Assembly (NCBI GenBank): GCA_025363655.1
Contig: JANYDK010000132.1
Coordinates: forward strand, 1 to 64,000
Length of the DNA stretch: 64,000 bases
DNA from: Deltaproteobacteria bacterium
Lineage (GTDB): Bacteria; Myxococcota_A; Polyangia; Polyangiales; JADJMO01
Reading direction: 5' to 3'
Below are positions 25,500 through 34,874 of this stretch, piece by piece; within the stretch, counting starts at the first letter, position 1, and each line of letters begins with the position of its first letter. The translations under genes and the position numbers were made by a program. The notes beneath the pieces are model-generated. The model did no database searches, was not told the DNA's origin, and worked only from the letters and a program-made list of their open reading frames with translations.

Positions 25500-27097
25500 C
25501 GGCGCCGCCTCCTCCCGATCCACAGCGCCAGCGCAATCCCCACCCCTAGCCACGCGCCCGTACGGCCGTCGCCATTGCCGTTGCCCGTCGCGCAACCGCC
25601 GCCCGCAGTCGTGCCCGAGAAATCGCCGGGATCGCCGCCATCGCCGACCTCGCACGCGTCGCCGATGCCGTCCTTGTCGGTGTCGGCTTGGTCGGGGTTG
25701 GAGACGTCGGCGCAGTTGTCCTTGGTGTTGACGATGCCGTCGCCGTCGAGGTCGTCGTCGCAGACGTCGCCCTTGCCGTCGCCGTCGGTGTCGAGCTGAT
25801 CGGTGTTGGCCGCGCTCGGACAATCGTCGACGTCGTTGGTGATCGTGTCACCGTCGAGGTCCTCGTCGCAGACGTCGCCCTTCCCGTCCTTGTCGCTGTC
25901 GAGCTGATCGGGATTCTTCGCTTCCGGGCAGTCGTCCTTGGCGTTGAGCACGCCGTCACCGTCGATGTCGGGATCGCAGTCGTCGCCGATGCCGTCCCCG
26001 TCGATGTCCGATTGATCGGGATTTTTCACGGTTTTGCAGTTGTCGGTGGCGTCGGGCACGCCGTCGGCGTCGTCGTCGAGCTGACAAGCGTCGCCCTTGC
26101 CGTCGCCGTCGGTGTCCTTCTGATCGGGATTCTTCACCAGTGGACAATTGTCCTTGGCGTTGAGGATGCCGTCGGCGTCGATGTCGTCGTCGCAGGCGTC
26201 GCCCTTCCCGTCCTTGTCGAGGTCGGCTTGCGTCTTGTTGGCGACCAGCGGGCAGTTGTCCTTGGTGTCGAGGATGCCGTCGTTGTCGTCGTCGGTGTCG
26301 CAGGCGTCGCCCTTGCCGTCCTTGTCGGTGTCCTTCTGGTCGACGTTCTTCACCGTGTCGCAGTTGTCCTTGGTGTTGAGCACGCCGTCACCGTCGATGT
26401 CCGGATCGCAGACGTCGCCGATGCCGTCGCCGTCGAGGTCTTTCTGATCGGCGTTGTCGGTCTTGTCGCAGTTGTCCTTGCTGTCGGGGACGCCGTCACC
26501 GTCGGTGTCGACCGCGTCGGTGAGGTTGCTGCGGACCGCCGCGGTGTAGCCGCTCGTCGAACGATCGTCGTGGATGCACTTGTAGACGCACCCCTTGCAC
26601 TCGTAGGCCCAGGCGTAGCCCCACGGATCGCCCTTCTCGAAGAGCCACGTGTGATGGCTGCTCGAGAACGCGTCCATCAGCTTGGCGTCGCTGCGCGAGA
26701 TGACCTTCCAGTAAGGGCCGCTGCTGGTGAAGCTGTCGGCGACGTACGGATGCGACGCCGTCGTCAGCGCGATCGGCGAAGGGATTTGCCACGCCTTGCC
26801 GACGAAGCCGGAGCAGTCGGCGCCCCACGCTCCGGAGTGTGTGCACGACGGGCAACCGCTGCTCCCGGTCGGCGTGCAGACGCCCTTGTCGGTCGCGCCT
26901 GGGCTCCATTTGCTGCCTCCCCACCAGTACGAAAAGTTGGGGATGGTCTTGGCGATGGTGAGAATCGACTCGCGCGTCATCGCCGCCGGAGCTCCACCGG
27001 CATTGCCGGCAGCGCTGATCGCGAGCATCGCGACGGGCAGCAGTCGCGTCGCGCCGAGGAGCACGCGGGTGAGAACGGAGCTTCCCTGGCCGCTCAT
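25496..27097 (-). CDS. NlpC/P60-like protein with eight thrombospondin type-3 repeats
   Basis: 533 residues. A signal segment lies at about 10-35. An NlpC/P60-like domain follows, with [10 protein letters not shown] and [16 protein letters not shown], where the Cys is the expected nucleophile and [10 protein letters not shown] supplies a His. Residues about 197-490 form eight calcium-binding TSP3 repeats, each built as D-x-DGDG-x-x-D-x-x-D-(N/D)-C followed by N-x-DQ-x-D-x-D-x-DG-x-GD-x-C. The C-terminus has a glycine-rich stretch, a hydrophobic span ([14 protein letters not shown]) and Arg-rich end, a sorting signal of the GlyGly/MYXO-CTERM type. Probably a surface or envelope cell-wall hydrolase. 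The start overlaps the stop of the beta-propeller gene (ATGA). Confidence 0.9.
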   Translation of the reverse strand: MSGQGSSVLTRVLLGATRLLPVAMLAISAAGNAGGAPAAMTRESILTIAKTIPNFSYWWGGSKWSPGATDKGVCTPTGSSGCPSCTHSGAWGADCSGFVGKAWQIPSPIALTTASHPYVADSFTSSGPYWKVISRSDAKLMDAFSSSHHTWLFEKGDPWGYAWAYECKGCVYKCIHDDRSTSGYTAAVRSNLTDAVDTDGDGVPDSKDNCDKTDNADQKDLDGDGIGDVCDPDIDGDGVLNTKDNCDTVKNVDQKDTDKDGKGDACDTDDDNDGILDTKDNCPLVANKTQADLDKDGKGDACDDDIDADGILNAKDNCPLVKNPDQKDTDGDGKGDACQLDDDADGVPDATDNCKTVKNPDQSDIDGDGIGDDCDPDIDGDGVLNAKDDCPEAKNPDQLDSDKDGKGDVCDEDLDGDTITNDVDDCPSAANTDQLDTDGDGKGDVCDDDLDGDGIVNTKDNCADVSNPDQADTDKDGIGDACEVGDGGDPGDFSGTTAGGGCATGNGNGDGRTGAWLGVGIALALWIGRRRRR

Positions 27098-28197
27098 TTC
27101 GCCCTCCGCAGCGTCGCGACGGTGAGCCCGACGTGGAGGTGATAGACGGCGCCATCGGCCCCGACGACGAGGGAGCGAAGCTGCTCGGCATCACCTTCGG
27201 GCGCCGGGAGCATCACGCGTCCGAGCTCGAGGCCATCGCGCGAGAGCTCGACGACGCTGATCTCGGAATCATAAAGTGTATATGGAGGTATCGGCGACTC
27301 GCGCGCGAGGTGCGCTGCCAGCCAGACGTTGCCCGCCGCGTCGCCCTCGAGCCCCGCGAGCTGGAGCACCGGACGATCGAAGGCGATGCGATGCACGAAC
27401 GCGTCCATGCCGACGCCGATCGCGCTCACCATCGCTGCGCCTTGCGGATCACGCGCCGCGCGCAGCACGGTGCCGGTTCCGTTGATCGTCGGGCGACCTT
27501 CCATCGTCGGCCGGGCCGGATCGGCATCGCCATTCGGCAACGCCACGCGCACGATCGTCGCGTGCTCGAGCTCGACCCAGAAACCGTCGGGCGCGGCGAA
27601 GAGCGCGGTGACGGCGCCTCCCTCGGAGACGCCCTGTCCGACGAGCGCGACGCGCTTTTTCTCGGCCCCCGTAGCGTCGGTGAAGATGAGCGCGCGCTCG
27701 ACCAATCGATCGAGGAGCACGAGCCCGCCCGCCGGATCGACGACCAGATCTTGTGCCGTGCGCGCGACGTGCGGACCGAAGTGCACCGTGCGTGGCATGC
27801 CGCCGGTGGGCGGATAGATCTGCACGCGCTCGTTCACCTGATCGAGCACGTAGACGTTGCCGAGGCCGTCGACGGTGAGGCTCATCGGCGCTTCGGGGCT
27901 CGCCTCGGACGGGAGCGTGCGTCCGAGCTCGTCAGCTCCGTTGCCAAACGAGGCGACGGCGAGCACGTCGACGACGAACGGACGCCCCGCAGGGATCGCT
28001 GCGTACGCGTTGCCCGTGGGGGACTTCGCCTTCGCCTTCGCCATCACGGGCGCGTTCGCGTTCGCAGGTGCGTTGACGGGCGTCTGCGCCGACCCGTTCG
28101 ACGGCGAGGGCGACACCGGACGTTGCACGAAGAGCGCAGCAGCGACGGCGCCCGCTGCGGCGAGCGAGAGCCCGAGAGAGGTGAACGACGACTTCAT
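27094..28197 (-). CDS. NHL-type beta-propeller secreted protein
   Basis: 367 residues from the ATG at 28197. An N-terminal hydrophobic segment ([17 protein letters not shown]) is a signal or anchor and is followed by an Ala/Pro/Asn-rich linker. The main domain shows NHL-like steps such as [19 protein letters not shown] and [19 protein letters not shown], typical of six-bladed propellers that bind proteins or ligands. The stop overlaps the NlpC/P60 start (ATGA), so the two are translated together. A 36-residue longer start exists upstream, but it would bury the signal segment. Confidence 0.8.
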   Translation of the reverse strand: MKSSFTSLGLSLAAAGAVAAALFVQRPVSPSPSNGSAQTPVNAPANANAPVMAKAKAKSPTGNAYAAIPAGRPFVVDVLAVASFGNGADELGRTLPSEASPEAPMSLTVDGLGNVYVLDQVNERVQIYPPTGGMPRTVHFGPHVARTAQDLVVDPAGGLVLLDRLVERALIFTDATGAEKKRVALVGQGVSEGGAVTALFAAPDGFWVELEHATIVRVALPNGDADPARPTMEGRPTINGTGTVLRAARDPQGAAMVSAIGVGMDAFVHRIAFDRPVLQLAGLEGDAAGNVWLAAHLARESPIPPYTLYDSEISVVELSRDGLELGRVMLPAPEGDAEQLRSLVVGADGAVYHLHVGLTVATLRRAK

Positions 28198-28278
28198 GCG
28201 ATCGATGCTACGAGCACACGAAAGCCTGCGAAAGCCGGTGATCCGTCCGATCACCCTCGTCACATCGAGGTGACGGTG

Positions 28279-29997
28279 TCAGGGGCGGAACACCGCTCCG
28301 TCGTTGTAAAAGGTAGTACCGGTCGCGTACTTCGCGCCGCCCCAGACGATCGCTTCTTTGCCCGTCCAGACGACGCTCGCGCGCGAACGGGCGACCGGTG
28401 CGCCCGTCACGTCCATCGTCGCCCACTTGTCGGTGGCCGGATCGTACGACGCGCCGCCGTCGAGCGCGGTGCCGGTGCTGCTGTTGCCGTTGCCGCCGCT
28501 CCACACCCAGAGCTGTCCGTTGCCGTACCAAGCAGCGCTCGCGAAGCGACGCGCGGTGGTGCCGAAGAGGGCGTCGTCGGGGATCGAGAACGACGTCCAG
28601 CTCCCGCCCGGCAGGTAGCGCGCGCCGGTGTTGCGGCCGTAGAAGCTGGCGACGAGCGTGCCGCTGTAGCCGCCGTAGATCAGCATCTCTTTGCCGCTGT
28701 AGACGCCGACGTTGTCGTAGCGACCGTCGATCTCCACGGCGGGATCGGGGAACTTCACCCAGATCTTCGTCTTCGGATCGTAGCGCGCTCCATCCTTGAG
28801 GTAGCCCGCGGTGCCGTAGCCGCCCCAGATCACGACCTCGGTACCGGTCCAGATCATCGTCGGGCGATAGCGGGCAGCGAGCGGCGAAGGCGGCAGCGTC
28901 GTCCAGGTGTTGAGCGCCGGGTCGTACGCAGCGCCGTCGGCGCAGTAGGTGCCAGTGCACGAGCCGTAGCCGCCCCAGACGATCATTTCATTCGTCGTCG
29001 TCGACCAGACCGCGCCATGCTCGCGACGCGCGAGGAGCGTCGGCGTCGCCATCGCCTTCCACGAATCGGCCGACGGATCGTACATCGCACCATCGTTGCG
29101 ATACGTCGTGTCGATGCCTCCCCAGACGATCATCTGCGATCCGCTCCACACCGCGGTGTGGAGATAGCGACCCGAGGTGAGCACCGCAGGCGCAGCGGCG
29201 AGCGTCTTCCAGGTGTTCGATGCGAGGCGATACGAAGCGCCGTCGTTCTTCTGGTACGCGCTGACGTACGTGCCGTAGCCGCCCCAGACGATCATGTCGG
29301 TGCCGGTCCACACCGCCGAGTGCTGGTAGCGACCGACGAGCGCGGTCGGCGCCGCGGACATCGCGATCCACCCACGCGGCAACGAACAATCGCTGTACGC
29401 GCCCCACTTGCAGGTGAGCCCGCAGGTGCGCGTGCGTACCTCGCCGGAGACGGTGCACGAGGCCGCCGTCGTCTCACTGGTGCTGGCGGTGCAGTCACCT
29501 TCGCCGAGGCAGACGCCGACGTTGAAGGTGCAGGTGATCGGATCGCAATAGTCCTTGGAAATGCCGCATTTCGTGCCGCAATCGGAGGTCTTGGTGTCGC
29601 CGATGTTGCAGTACGAAGCGCCGACTTTTTCGCCGGTGCACGTATCGAACGCGCCCCACACGCCGCCCGGAAGACATCCGCGCGTCTGCGTCCCGCACTT
29701 GCCACACGGCTGCGTGTCGCTCGAAGGATACGAGCAGGCGCTCGACGCATCGAAGGTATCCTTCGGTGCATCGACGCCGGTGTCGACCGACGCCACGTCG
29801 GACTTGCCGGTGTCGAGAGCCGGCTTGGTGTCGGGCAAGTGCGAGCTGTCGAAGCCGGCGTCGCCGGTCACGGCGCTATCGCCACCGACGCCGAGATCGT
29901 CCTGCGCGGTGGCGCATCCGAAGCTCGTGAGTCCGACGAGTCCGACGAGCCCGACGAGTCCAAAGGGCTGAGAGAGGAGTGTGAGGACGTGCTTCAT
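28279..29997 (-). CDS. Modular lipoprotein: acidic linker, Cys-rich domain, seven kelch motifs
   Basis: 572 residues from the ATG at 29997. The lipobox is SFGC (Cys28), after a signal peptide with GLVGLVGLVGL. An acidic linker covers about 30-85. The Cys-rich domain at about 86-208 has CGKCGTQTRGC-type units and ends with WGAYSDC. Seven kelch motifs follow (for example HSAVWTGTDMIVWGGYG), consistent with a seven-bladed beta-propeller. An alternative start at 30033 overlaps the stop of the upstream kelch gene as ATGA. Lipid-anchored propellers of this kind usually bind other molecules at the cell surface; the partner is unknown. Its length equals that of the paralogue at 47144-48862. Confidence 0.85.
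   Translation of the reverse strand: MKHVLTLLSQPFGLVGLVGLVGLTSFGCATAQDDLGVGGDSAVTGDAGFDSSHLPDTKPALDTGKSDVASVDTGVDAPKDTFDASSACSYPSSDTQPCGKCGTQTRGCLPGGVWGAFDTCTGEKVGASYCNIGDTKTSDCGTKCGISKDYCDPITCTFNVGVCLGEGDCTASTSETTAASCTVSGEVRTRTCGLTCKWGAYSDCSLPRGWIAMSAAPTALVGRYQHSAVWTGTDMIVWGGYGTYVSAYQKNDGASYRLASNTWKTLAAAPAVLTSGRYLHTAVWSGSQMIVWGGIDTTYRNDGAMYDPSADSWKAMATPTLLARREHGAVWSTTTNEMIVWGGYGSCTGTYCADGAAYDPALNTWTTLPPSPLAARYRPTMIWTGTEVVIWGGYGTAGYLKDGARYDPKTKIWVKFPDPAVEIDGRYDNVGVYSGKEMLIYGGYSGTLVASFYGRNTGARYLPGGSWTSFSIPDDALFGTTARRFASAAWYGNGQLWVWSGGNGNSSTGTALDGGASYDPATDKWATMDVTGAPVARSRASVVWTGKEAIVWGGAKYATGTTFYNDGAVFRP
29931..29961 (-). repeat. 9-bp tandem repeat encoding GLVGLVGLV in a signal peptide
   Basis: Three 9-bp units of GTCCGACGA and a partial fourth, plus strand, lie in the hydrophobic core of the kelch lipoprotein signal peptide. 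Confidence 0.75.
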
Positions 29998-30029
29998 GTT
30001 CTTCGTGCTTCTCGTTGGGTTGCCGAAGC

Positions 30030-31721
30030 TCATGGCCGATAGACCTTGCCGTCGTTCTTGCTGCTCTGACCGCCCCAGATGATCGCCTCGGTGCCTGTCC
30101 ACACCGCGGTCGCTTCGTAGCGCGCGGTCGGAGCGTTGGTCGTCGGCATCGCCGTCCACGAGTCGGTCGCCGGATCGTAGATCGCGCCATTGCCGAGCAC
30201 GCCCGCGTCGCCGTAGCCGCCCCACACGTAGAGCTTGCCGCCGGCCCACCAGCCGACGAGCTCACGACGTTTGGAGCCGGCGAGGAGGGTCTCGCTCGGT
30301 GCGCTGAACGGCTTCCAGGTGCCCGCGGCGTCGTCGTAAGCGGCACCGGTGTTCCTCATGTACGAGGCCGCGACCGATGCGCCGTAGCCGCCCCAGAACG
30401 TTGCCTGCGTGCCGTTGGCGAGGCCGAGCAAGTAATAGCGACCGTCGAGCGGGGCCGGCGATTTGAGCGCGGCCCAGGTGCCGGTGCCCGACGGATCGAA
30501 CGTGGCGCCGTCGGCGCAATAGTTGCCCGTGCAACCCGTGCCCGTGCCGCCGAAGATGACTGCTTTGCTGCCGTTCCAGACCATCGATGCGAAGTAGCGA
30601 CCGGGGATCGGCGAGGTCGTCGCCGGCGTGCGCCAGGTGTTGGTGCTGGGGTTGTAGAGCGCGCCATCTGCACAGTAAGTGCCGGCGCAGGACGATCCAT
30701 AACCTCCGTATACGAACATCTCGGTGCCCGTCCACACCGCCGAGGCGTAGTAGCGGCCGTAGAAAGTGGTCGGCGGTGCGAGCATCGTCGTCCACGTCGG
30801 CGGCGTCGTGGAGAGATCGAGCACCGCGCCGTCGTTGCGGTAGCCGGCGTTGTAGCCGCCCCAGACGATCATCTTGTTGGTGCCTGCAGCGACCGCCACG
30901 TGTGCGTATCGCCCGACGACGGGCGCAGCGGGGAGCACGGTCCAAGTATCGGTGGCGAGGTTGTATTTCGCGCCGTCGGCGAGGTAGCTCACGCTGCTGG
31001 AGTTTCCGCCCCACACCACCATGTCGCTGCCGGTCCAGACGGCCGTGTGCTGCTGGCGACCGGTGATCGGCGCGACGGCCATGTCGTCCCAGCCCTTCAC
31101 CGCCAAGCAATCGGTGAACGACGACCATGCACACGTCGTGTCGCAGGTGCGCGTCTTGGTCTGACGAACCGAGCTGCACGCGTACGCCGTCTCGACGTCG
31201 CCTGGGTTGCAAATCCCTTCGCTCCCGCATGCGCCCTTGTCCCACGCGCACTTCGGCGAGCAGGTCTCGGTGCGCTTGCCGCACTTGCCGCAGGTGGTCG
31301 TGCGCGTCTCGGCAGGCGTGCAGTCGCCGATTTCGGCGGTGCAGGCGCCCCACGGGAGCCACGTGCCGCCATCGCCGGCGCAGAGCCGACTGTGCGTTCC
31401 GCACTTGCCGCACGGCTCGGATTCGATCGCGCCAGGGGTGCTGCAGAAGGGCGAGCCGGTATCGACGACGACGTCGGCATCAGCGCCCGCGTCTGCGTCC
31501 GTCGGCGTGTCACCGATCGTCGAGTCGGTCTTGCTGCCATCCGCGCCGCTGGTGTCGACGACCGTCGAGTCGACGCCGGAGTCGTCGGGCGAGACCGTCG
31601 TATCCGCCGAGCCCGTGTCGTCGTCACCGGCCGGCCCAGAGCCGCCGTCGGAAGAGGAACACGCGACCGCGAACAGCGGAGCGACAAGCGAAGAGACGAA
31701 CAACGACTGGCGAAGGCCCAT
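30030..31721 (-). CDS. Modular lipoprotein: acidic linker, Cys-rich domain, seven kelch motifs
   Basis: 563 residues from the ATG at 31721. The lipobox is AVAC (Cys21). An acidic Asp/Ser/Thr linker (about 22-95) leads to the Cys-rich domain, with CGKCGTHSRLC and CGKCGKRTETC units and the ending WSSFTDC near residue 212. Seven kelch motifs follow, such as HTAVWTGSDMVVWGG and EATAVWTGTEAIIWGG. It is a paralogue of the next gene downstream, whose longer start overlaps this stop. The pair was probably formed by tandem duplication. A 12-bp palindrome (GTTCTCGAGAAC) lies 13-24 nt upstream of the start and may regulate the pair. Confidence 0.85.
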   Translation of the reverse strand: MGLRQSLFVSSLVAPLFAVACSSSDGGSGPAGDDDTGSADTTVSPDDSGVDSTVVDTSGADGSKTDSTIGDTPTDADAGADADVVVDTGSPFCSTPGAIESEPCGKCGTHSRLCAGDGGTWLPWGACTAEIGDCTPAETRTTTCGKCGKRTETCSPKCAWDKGACGSEGICNPGDVETAYACSSVRQTKTRTCDTTCAWSSFTDCLAVKGWDDMAVAPITGRQQHTAVWTGSDMVVWGGNSSSVSYLADGAKYNLATDTWTVLPAAPVVGRYAHVAVAAGTNKMIVWGGYNAGYRNDGAVLDLSTTPPTWTTMLAPPTTFYGRYYASAVWTGTEMFVYGGYGSSCAGTYCADGALYNPSTNTWRTPATTSPIPGRYFASMVWNGSKAVIFGGTGTGCTGNYCADGATFDPSGTGTWAALKSPAPLDGRYYLLGLANGTQATFWGGYGASVAASYMRNTGAAYDDAAGTWKPFSAPSETLLAGSKRRELVGWWAGGKLYVWGGYGDAGVLGNGAIYDPATDSWTAMPTTNAPTARYEATAVWTGTEAIIWGGQSSKNDGKVYRP

Positions 31722-32062
31722 GCAAAGCGCTCCGTTCTCGAGAACTCGGGAAAAAAGAATCGGGATGTATGTACCCCAAGACGCCCCCGCGCTCGTCCGG
31801 CCCCCTTGGACGTCCGACCGAGACAAAACCTACACCCGCGGAATTGGGGGTGTTTGCCCTCAGGCCGGACGAGGGCGTCGCCCGGACCCACGCTTCGACA
31901 TCCCACCGAATTTCGAGTCTCTCGTCCGCGGGTAGACTGCGAGGATGTCCGCCTGCCCGAAGTGCGCGCAGCTCCTCTCGTACGCGTTGCACTGGCCGCG
32001 CTCACCGAGGCCGCGCCGTTCATGGCCATCCCGGTGACGCGTCGTCACGCGCGCTGGCAGTG
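31722..32062. promoter_or_regulatory. 341-nt divergent region upstream of the kelch pair
   Basis: No gene is seen. It contains a 12-bp perfect palindrome at 31734-31745 and an AT-rich stretch near 31748-31775 that could host the promoter for the minus-strand kelch genes. The rest is GC-rich with no clear structure. Confidence 0.5.
31734..31745. promoter_or_regulatory. 12-bp perfect palindrome, candidate operator
   Basis: GTTCTCGAGAAC, perfectly self-complementary, 13-24 nt before the start codon of the first kelch lipoprotein. A repressor site or an mRNA hairpin near the ribosome site are both possible. Confidence 0.35.
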
Positions 32063-33100
32063 GTGATCGTGCGCGCTCGATGCGGCGTTGCCGTTGGCGC
32101 GCTGATGATGGCCTGCACGAGCCATGGCGCGCTGGTGACGACGGCGATCACGACGTCACCCAGTCCTGCGACGAGCGCAGGCCTGCACGTTCGACTCGCG
32201 CCGATCGAGGGCACTTTCGCCGAGGGATATGCCGAGATCGACGGACCGTATCTTCGCATCGTCGTCGCCGATCGCGCGATTGCCTGCGGCGCGGTTCCAA
32301 GGAGTGATCACGCCGATCTCGATGCGCTCGGCTTCGCGTTCCTCGAGCTCGAGGTCCCGCTCGGACCGGGCGACGGCAGGTACGGAGGCGAGCCGGTGGG
32401 CACGTTCGCTTGGCTGCACTCGGCGCAGGTCTCGGCGGAGGCGCAGCCGCACTTGGCGACGTTGACCCTCGATGCGCTTCCGAAGGCGAAAGACCAGCCC
32501 GTCGTCGGCCAGTTGATGGTCGATGCACGACAACCAAAATCGGCTGGGAAAATGGTTCCAAATCCACCTGCGCGCTTTCTCGTGAGCGGTTCGTTCTCGG
32601 TGCCGCTGTGCACGTCGCTGCCGACGCCGAGCACCACGGGGCTCGATCGTCCGACGAAGCCGATGTCGGCGACGCTCGTCGGCATGGAGCAGTTCGTGCC
32701 GCACTCTGCGCTGGCGTGGGTGGAGCGTGACGAAGCCAACGACGTCGACGTGCTCTCGGCGATCGAGCTCTTCGACGAACCGGTCGACTGCGCTGGCCTC
32801 GACTCCGCGCTCGGCACGAAGGACTCACTCTCGCTCCGCGGCTTCGGCGCGAGCTCGCGAGTTGGCCCGACCGGAAGGCCGATTCCAGCGTCGGCGAGCT
32901 TTCATTTTCAACGCCCGAAGGCGAAGCGCCCGCACCCGACGTGGCTGACCGCGCCGCCGGAGGTGCTCGGGGCCGAAGGGTGGCTCACGTTCGATGCGAT
33001 CTCTTTCGTCGCCGGCGGTCACGTGACGGGCGTTGCGCGTGCGGGAAACGACGCGCTCGCCGCCGAGGGACGATTCGACGCGGTGGTGTGTCGCAAGTAG
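32063..33100 (+). CDS. Lipoprotein of unknown function
   Basis: 345 residues using the GTG at 32063; GTGs at 32060 and 32069 are equally possible starts. The lipobox is LMMAC (Cys18). The mature part is beta-rich, with Cys in IACGAVP, PLCTSLP, PVDCAGLD and VVCRK, and runs to the end with no recognised domain. It shows GC-biased codon use like its neighbours. It stands alone on the plus strand after the divergent kelch genes. The annotation is confident as a gene but not as to role. Confidence 0.7.
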   Translation: MIVRARCGVAVGALMMACTSHGALVTTAITTSPSPATSAGLHVRLAPIEGTFAEGYAEIDGPYLRIVVADRAIACGAVPRSDHADLDALGFAFLELEVPLGPGDGRYGGEPVGTFAWLHSAQVSAEAQPHLATLTLDALPKAKDQPVVGQLMVDARQPKSAGKMVPNPPARFLVSGSFSVPLCTSLPTPSTTGLDRPTKPMSATLVGMEQFVPHSALAWVERDEANDVDVLSAIELFDEPVDCAGLDSALGTKDSLSLRGFGASSRVGPTGRPIPASASFHFQRPKAKRPHPTWLTAPPEVLGAEGWLTFDAISFVAGGHVTGVARAGNDALAAEGRFDAVVCRK

Positions 33101-33362
33101 TCGCTGCCCGACTTCGCCAGTCACGCTCGCCGCGTGAGCTCGCACGCTCCGCTCAGGATGTCGGAGACGCGATTGGAGAAGCGCGACTACCTGATGAAGG
33201 AGGGCTTCACGCTGCTCGCATGAGCATGGGCGCGCTCACCTTCGCGCGGAGGGTCGGCTTCGACATGGGCCCGTTTCGCCGCACGAAATCGTGGGCGACG
33301 CGATGTGCGCAAAGGCAGCCCATGCCTAGGCCATGAGTCTCTGACGGCGGCTCGTCCGTCGC
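33101..33362. other. Gene-free gap with one 22-codon open frame
   Basis: Only a short ATG frame at 33158-33223 is present (reads MSETRLEKRDYLMKEGFTLL before a stop). It is too short to call and may be a fragment. No hairpin with a T-run was found for either convergent neighbour. Confidence 0.4.
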
Positions 33363-34139
33363 CTACTTCTTCGGCCCTTCGAAGAGCGCAAACGCGGCAC
33401 CCTGCGGGTCCATCAGCTGGACGATGCGTCCGCCGCCAGGGACCTCCATCGGTCCATTCATCACCTTGGCGTCGCGCTTCTTCGCGCGCTCGAGGGCCGC
33501 GTCGAGATTGTCGGTGGTCGCGTAGTAGAGCCAGGCTGGCGGCATCTGCGCGTTGGGCGGCAAGTTCATCATGCCGCCGAACGAGACGTCGCCGAGGCCG
33601 TAGACGCGATACGTGCCCATCGGGCCCATGTCCATCTCTTGCAGCGTCTTCCACCCGAAGATTTCCGAGTAGAACGCGATCGCCTTGGCTTGGTCGGTGG
33701 TGAGCAGCTCGCGCCAGGAGAACTCGCCCGGCTTCGTGTGATCGTGCAGCGCCATCGGATCGCCACCCGGTTTGAAGACCGCGATCGACGCGCCCTGCGG
33801 ATCGGCGATGATCGCGAAGCGTCCGACCGTGGGAATGTCGGCCGGCTCCTTCAGCACCTTGCCGCCGAGCTTCTTCACCAGCGCACACGTCGCATCGACG
33901 TCGTCGACACACACGTTGCCAATCCAATGCGGCGGAATGCCCATTTTCGCGGCTTCTTCCGGCAGCGCCATCACCCCGCCGAGCGGACCTTGGCTGCCGA
34001 CCCACATGACGTAGTCACCGAACTCGGCGAAGGGCTGCGTCTTCCACCCCACGACATCGCCGTAGAACTCCATCGCCGCCTTCGCGTCCTTCGTCATGTG
34101 CTCGTACCAGACGAAGTTGCCTTGGACCGCAGTTGCCAT
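33363..34139 (-). CDS. VOC (glyoxalase/bleomycin-resistance) tandem-domain protein
   Basis: 258 residues. Two ATGs stand in a row; the ribosome site GGAGG fits the second (34139, 6-nt spacing) better than the first (34142). The protein is two VOC modules: residues about 1-120 (NFVWYEHMTKDAKAAMEFYG and PQGASIAVFKPG) and about 130-258 (KAIAFYSEIFGWKTLQEM and PQGAAFALFEGPKK). Each module has the beta-alpha-beta-beta-beta layout of the superfamily. Members bind metals or small substrates in the cytoplasm; which reaction is done here cannot be read from the sequence. Confidence 0.85.
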   Translation of the reverse strand: MATAVQGNFVWYEHMTKDAKAAMEFYGDVVGWKTQPFAEFGDYVMWVGSQGPLGGVMALPEEAAKMGIPPHWIGNVCVDDVDATCALVKKLGGKVLKEPADIPTVGRFAIIADPQGASIAVFKPGGDPMALHDHTKPGEFSWRELLTTDQAKAIAFYSEIFGWKTLQEMDMGPMGTYRVYGLGDVSFGGMMNLPPNAQMPPAWLYYATTDNLDAALERAKKRDAKVMNGPMEVPGGGRIVQLMDPQGAAFALFEGPKK

Positions 34140-34326
34140 CATCGACCTCCAGGGTGGTGCGCCACGCGCGCTTTTCGGGGTGCGGATGATGCTTCAACTC
34201 GGCGACGGGACCTACAGCTTCCCCGGCTCCTCCGAATTTCGCACCAGCTCCGGGAGTGCGGGCGCGGCACCGGCGAAGACGAGCGGCGCGGGCGATTCGT
34301 GTTAACCTCCATCGAGAGCTCGGCGG
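34140..34326. promoter_or_regulatory. Divergent region, VOC protein / Cys-cluster protein
   Basis: 187 nt with starts pointing outward at both ends; promoters for both genes are expected here. No strong boxes or repeats were seen. Confidence 0.35.
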
Positions 34327-34824
34327 ATGAGCGACGCCACCATCGACGACCTTCACGCCGAGATCCAAGTCGAAGCGACGCGACTTCACGTCTTGCACGC
34401 CGCTCGGCTCGCATGTCGTCGCGGGTGCAGCGCGTGTTGCATCGATGGATTGACCGTCTTCGAAGTCGAGGCCGAGACGATTCGCCTCCATCACGCGAGC
34501 TTGCTCGCGACCGGTCTTCCTCACCCCGAAGGGGGCTGCGCCTTCCTCGACGAAGCCGGCGGTTGTCGCATCTACGCACACCGTCCCCAGGTCTGCCGCA
34601 CGCAGGGATTGCCGCTGCGATGGCTCGAAGAGGACGAGACAGCGACCGTCGAACGGCGCGACATCTGTCCGCTCAACGAAGCGGGTGAGCCCATCGAGAC
34701 GCTCGCCGAGAGTGCCTGTTGGACGCTCGGTCCGATCGAAGAACGGCTCGCTGCGATGCAGTTGGCGAGCAAGCCGAACGCTGCGCGGGCGTCGCTGCGT
34801 GGGCTCTTCGTCGTGACTGGGTGA
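34327..34824 (+). CDS. YkgJ-type cysteine-cluster protein
   Basis: 165 residues. The N-terminal CRRGCSACCIDGLTVF fits the C-x(3-4)-C-x-x-CC metal-binding signature of YkgJ/UPF0153 proteins, and a second pair appears as CRIYAHRPQVCRTQGLP, with RP-x-x-CR typical of the family. These proteins probably bind zinc or an iron-sulfur cluster; their role is unclear. A further Cys in DICPLNE and one in ACWTLG would complete the set. No signal peptide is present. It precedes the GH87-like gene by 50 nt. Confidence 0.85.
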   Translation: MSDATIDDLHAEIQVEATRLHVLHAARLACRRGCSACCIDGLTVFEVEAETIRLHHASLLATGLPHPEGGCAFLDEAGGCRIYAHRPQVCRTQGLPLRWLEEDETATVERRDICPLNEAGEPIETLAESACWTLGPIEERLAAMQLASKPNAARASLRGLFVVTG

Positions 34825-34874
34825 TTGGCATCACCCAACAGCGAGGGCGCGGGCGAGTGGTACGTTCCATTGCC

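Noticed and set aside
25688-27142. Val/Asp/Gly-rich plus-strand frame opposite the TSP3 repeats
   Set aside because: It is the antisense of the thrombospondin repeat array; no start site or domain supports it.
30030-31940. Long plus-strand open frames opposite the kelch genes
   Set aside because: They are Arg/Ser/His-rich shadows created by GC bias; the minus-strand frames carry the recognised domains.
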